Source: Trueperaceae bacterium
GTDB lineage: Bacteria; Deinococcota; Deinococci; Deinococcales; Trueperaceae
Reading direction: 5' to 3'
DNA length: 5,336 nt
Assembly: GCA_007128755.1 (NCBI GenBank)
Contig: SKWV01000404.1
Span: 1-5,336, forward strand
Part shown: in pieces, positions 5,283-5,336 of the stretch
Layout: each line of letters starts with the position of its first letter
How positions within the stretch are numbered: position 1 is the first letter of the stretch
The notes under the pieces: model-generated
The model's database searches: none
What the model was told of the DNA's origin: nothing
The model's input: only the letters and a program-made list of their open reading frames with translations
Translations under genes and position numbers: made by a program

Positions 5283-5336
5283 ATGGACGCCATCCGCACG
5301 ACCGCGCACGACCTCGACCCCACCACCGTCGCCACC
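5283..5336 (+). CDS. Start of an unidentified gene, truncated by the window end
   Basis: An ATG at 5283 opens a frame reading MDAIRTTAHDLDPTTVAT, which continues past the last base. All 17 codons after the start end in G or C, the pattern of the true genes in this window, whereas the other two frames lack it. GGGAG at 5274-5278 lies four bases before the ATG, a close but usable ribosome-binding site. The region 5151-5282 upstream shows no convincing plus-strand promoter. Eighteen residues are too few to assign a family. There is no signal peptide, so the product is probably cytoplasmic. Confidence 0.55.
   Translation, partial: MDAIRTTAHDLDPTTVAT

Noticed and set aside
5063..5335. Minus-strand frame over the window end
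   Set aside because: It is rich in Arg, Pro and Ser with no motif, and lies antisense to the 5283 start, whose frame has the third-position GC pattern of real genes.

Overview
The window is high-GC DNA (about 70% by eye, with third codon positions almost all G or C) and is densely packed with genes. Several traits point to a high-GC bacterium. These include TAnnnT-type -10 elements, one apparently leaderless gene, near-absence of lysine in favour of arginine, and exported proteins rich in Asp and Glu. Actinomycetota or Deinococcota (for example Trueperaceae-like lineages, where leaderless genes and PPC-domain secreted proteins are common) both fit. The sequence alone does not decide between them.

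Left part (1-2580, + strand): the 3' end of a dipeptide/oligopeptide-type ABC import operon. It holds the C-terminal part of the family 5 solute-binding protein, then a DppB/OppB-type permease and a DppC/OppC-type permease joined by a TGATG overlap. A 99-base gap between the binding protein and the first permease contains a perfect 16-bp hairpin. A second, competing inverted repeat in the same gap reaches the permease ribosome-binding site. The operon ends at a hairpin at 2553-2580, and no ATPase genes are visible.

Middle part (2581-4316): two divergent genes. On the minus strand is a membrane-anchored or secreted, very acidic SurA/PrsA-like foldase that lacks the parvulin domain. On the plus strand is a tyrosine phosphatase of the HCxxGKDRTG type. 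Their shared 217-base control region carries two extended -10 promoters and a 12-bp repeat present as two direct copies 20 bp apart, with a partial inverted copy.

Right part (4317-5336): a minus-strand gene for a small secreted protein of two tandem pre-peptidase C-terminal (PPC) beta-sandwich domains, convergent with the phosphatase. After a divergent intergenic region, a plus-strand gene starts at 5283 and runs off the window.

The genes do not form one obvious pathway: nutrient uptake sits next to a set of envelope and secretion genes. I see no mobile element, CRISPR array, RNA gene or clear defence system, and no evidence of a novel multi-gene system. The most notable signals are the intercistronic RNA structures in the transporter operon, the repeat-bearing divergent promoter region, and a GCGGTAnnnT promoter element shared by three genes.
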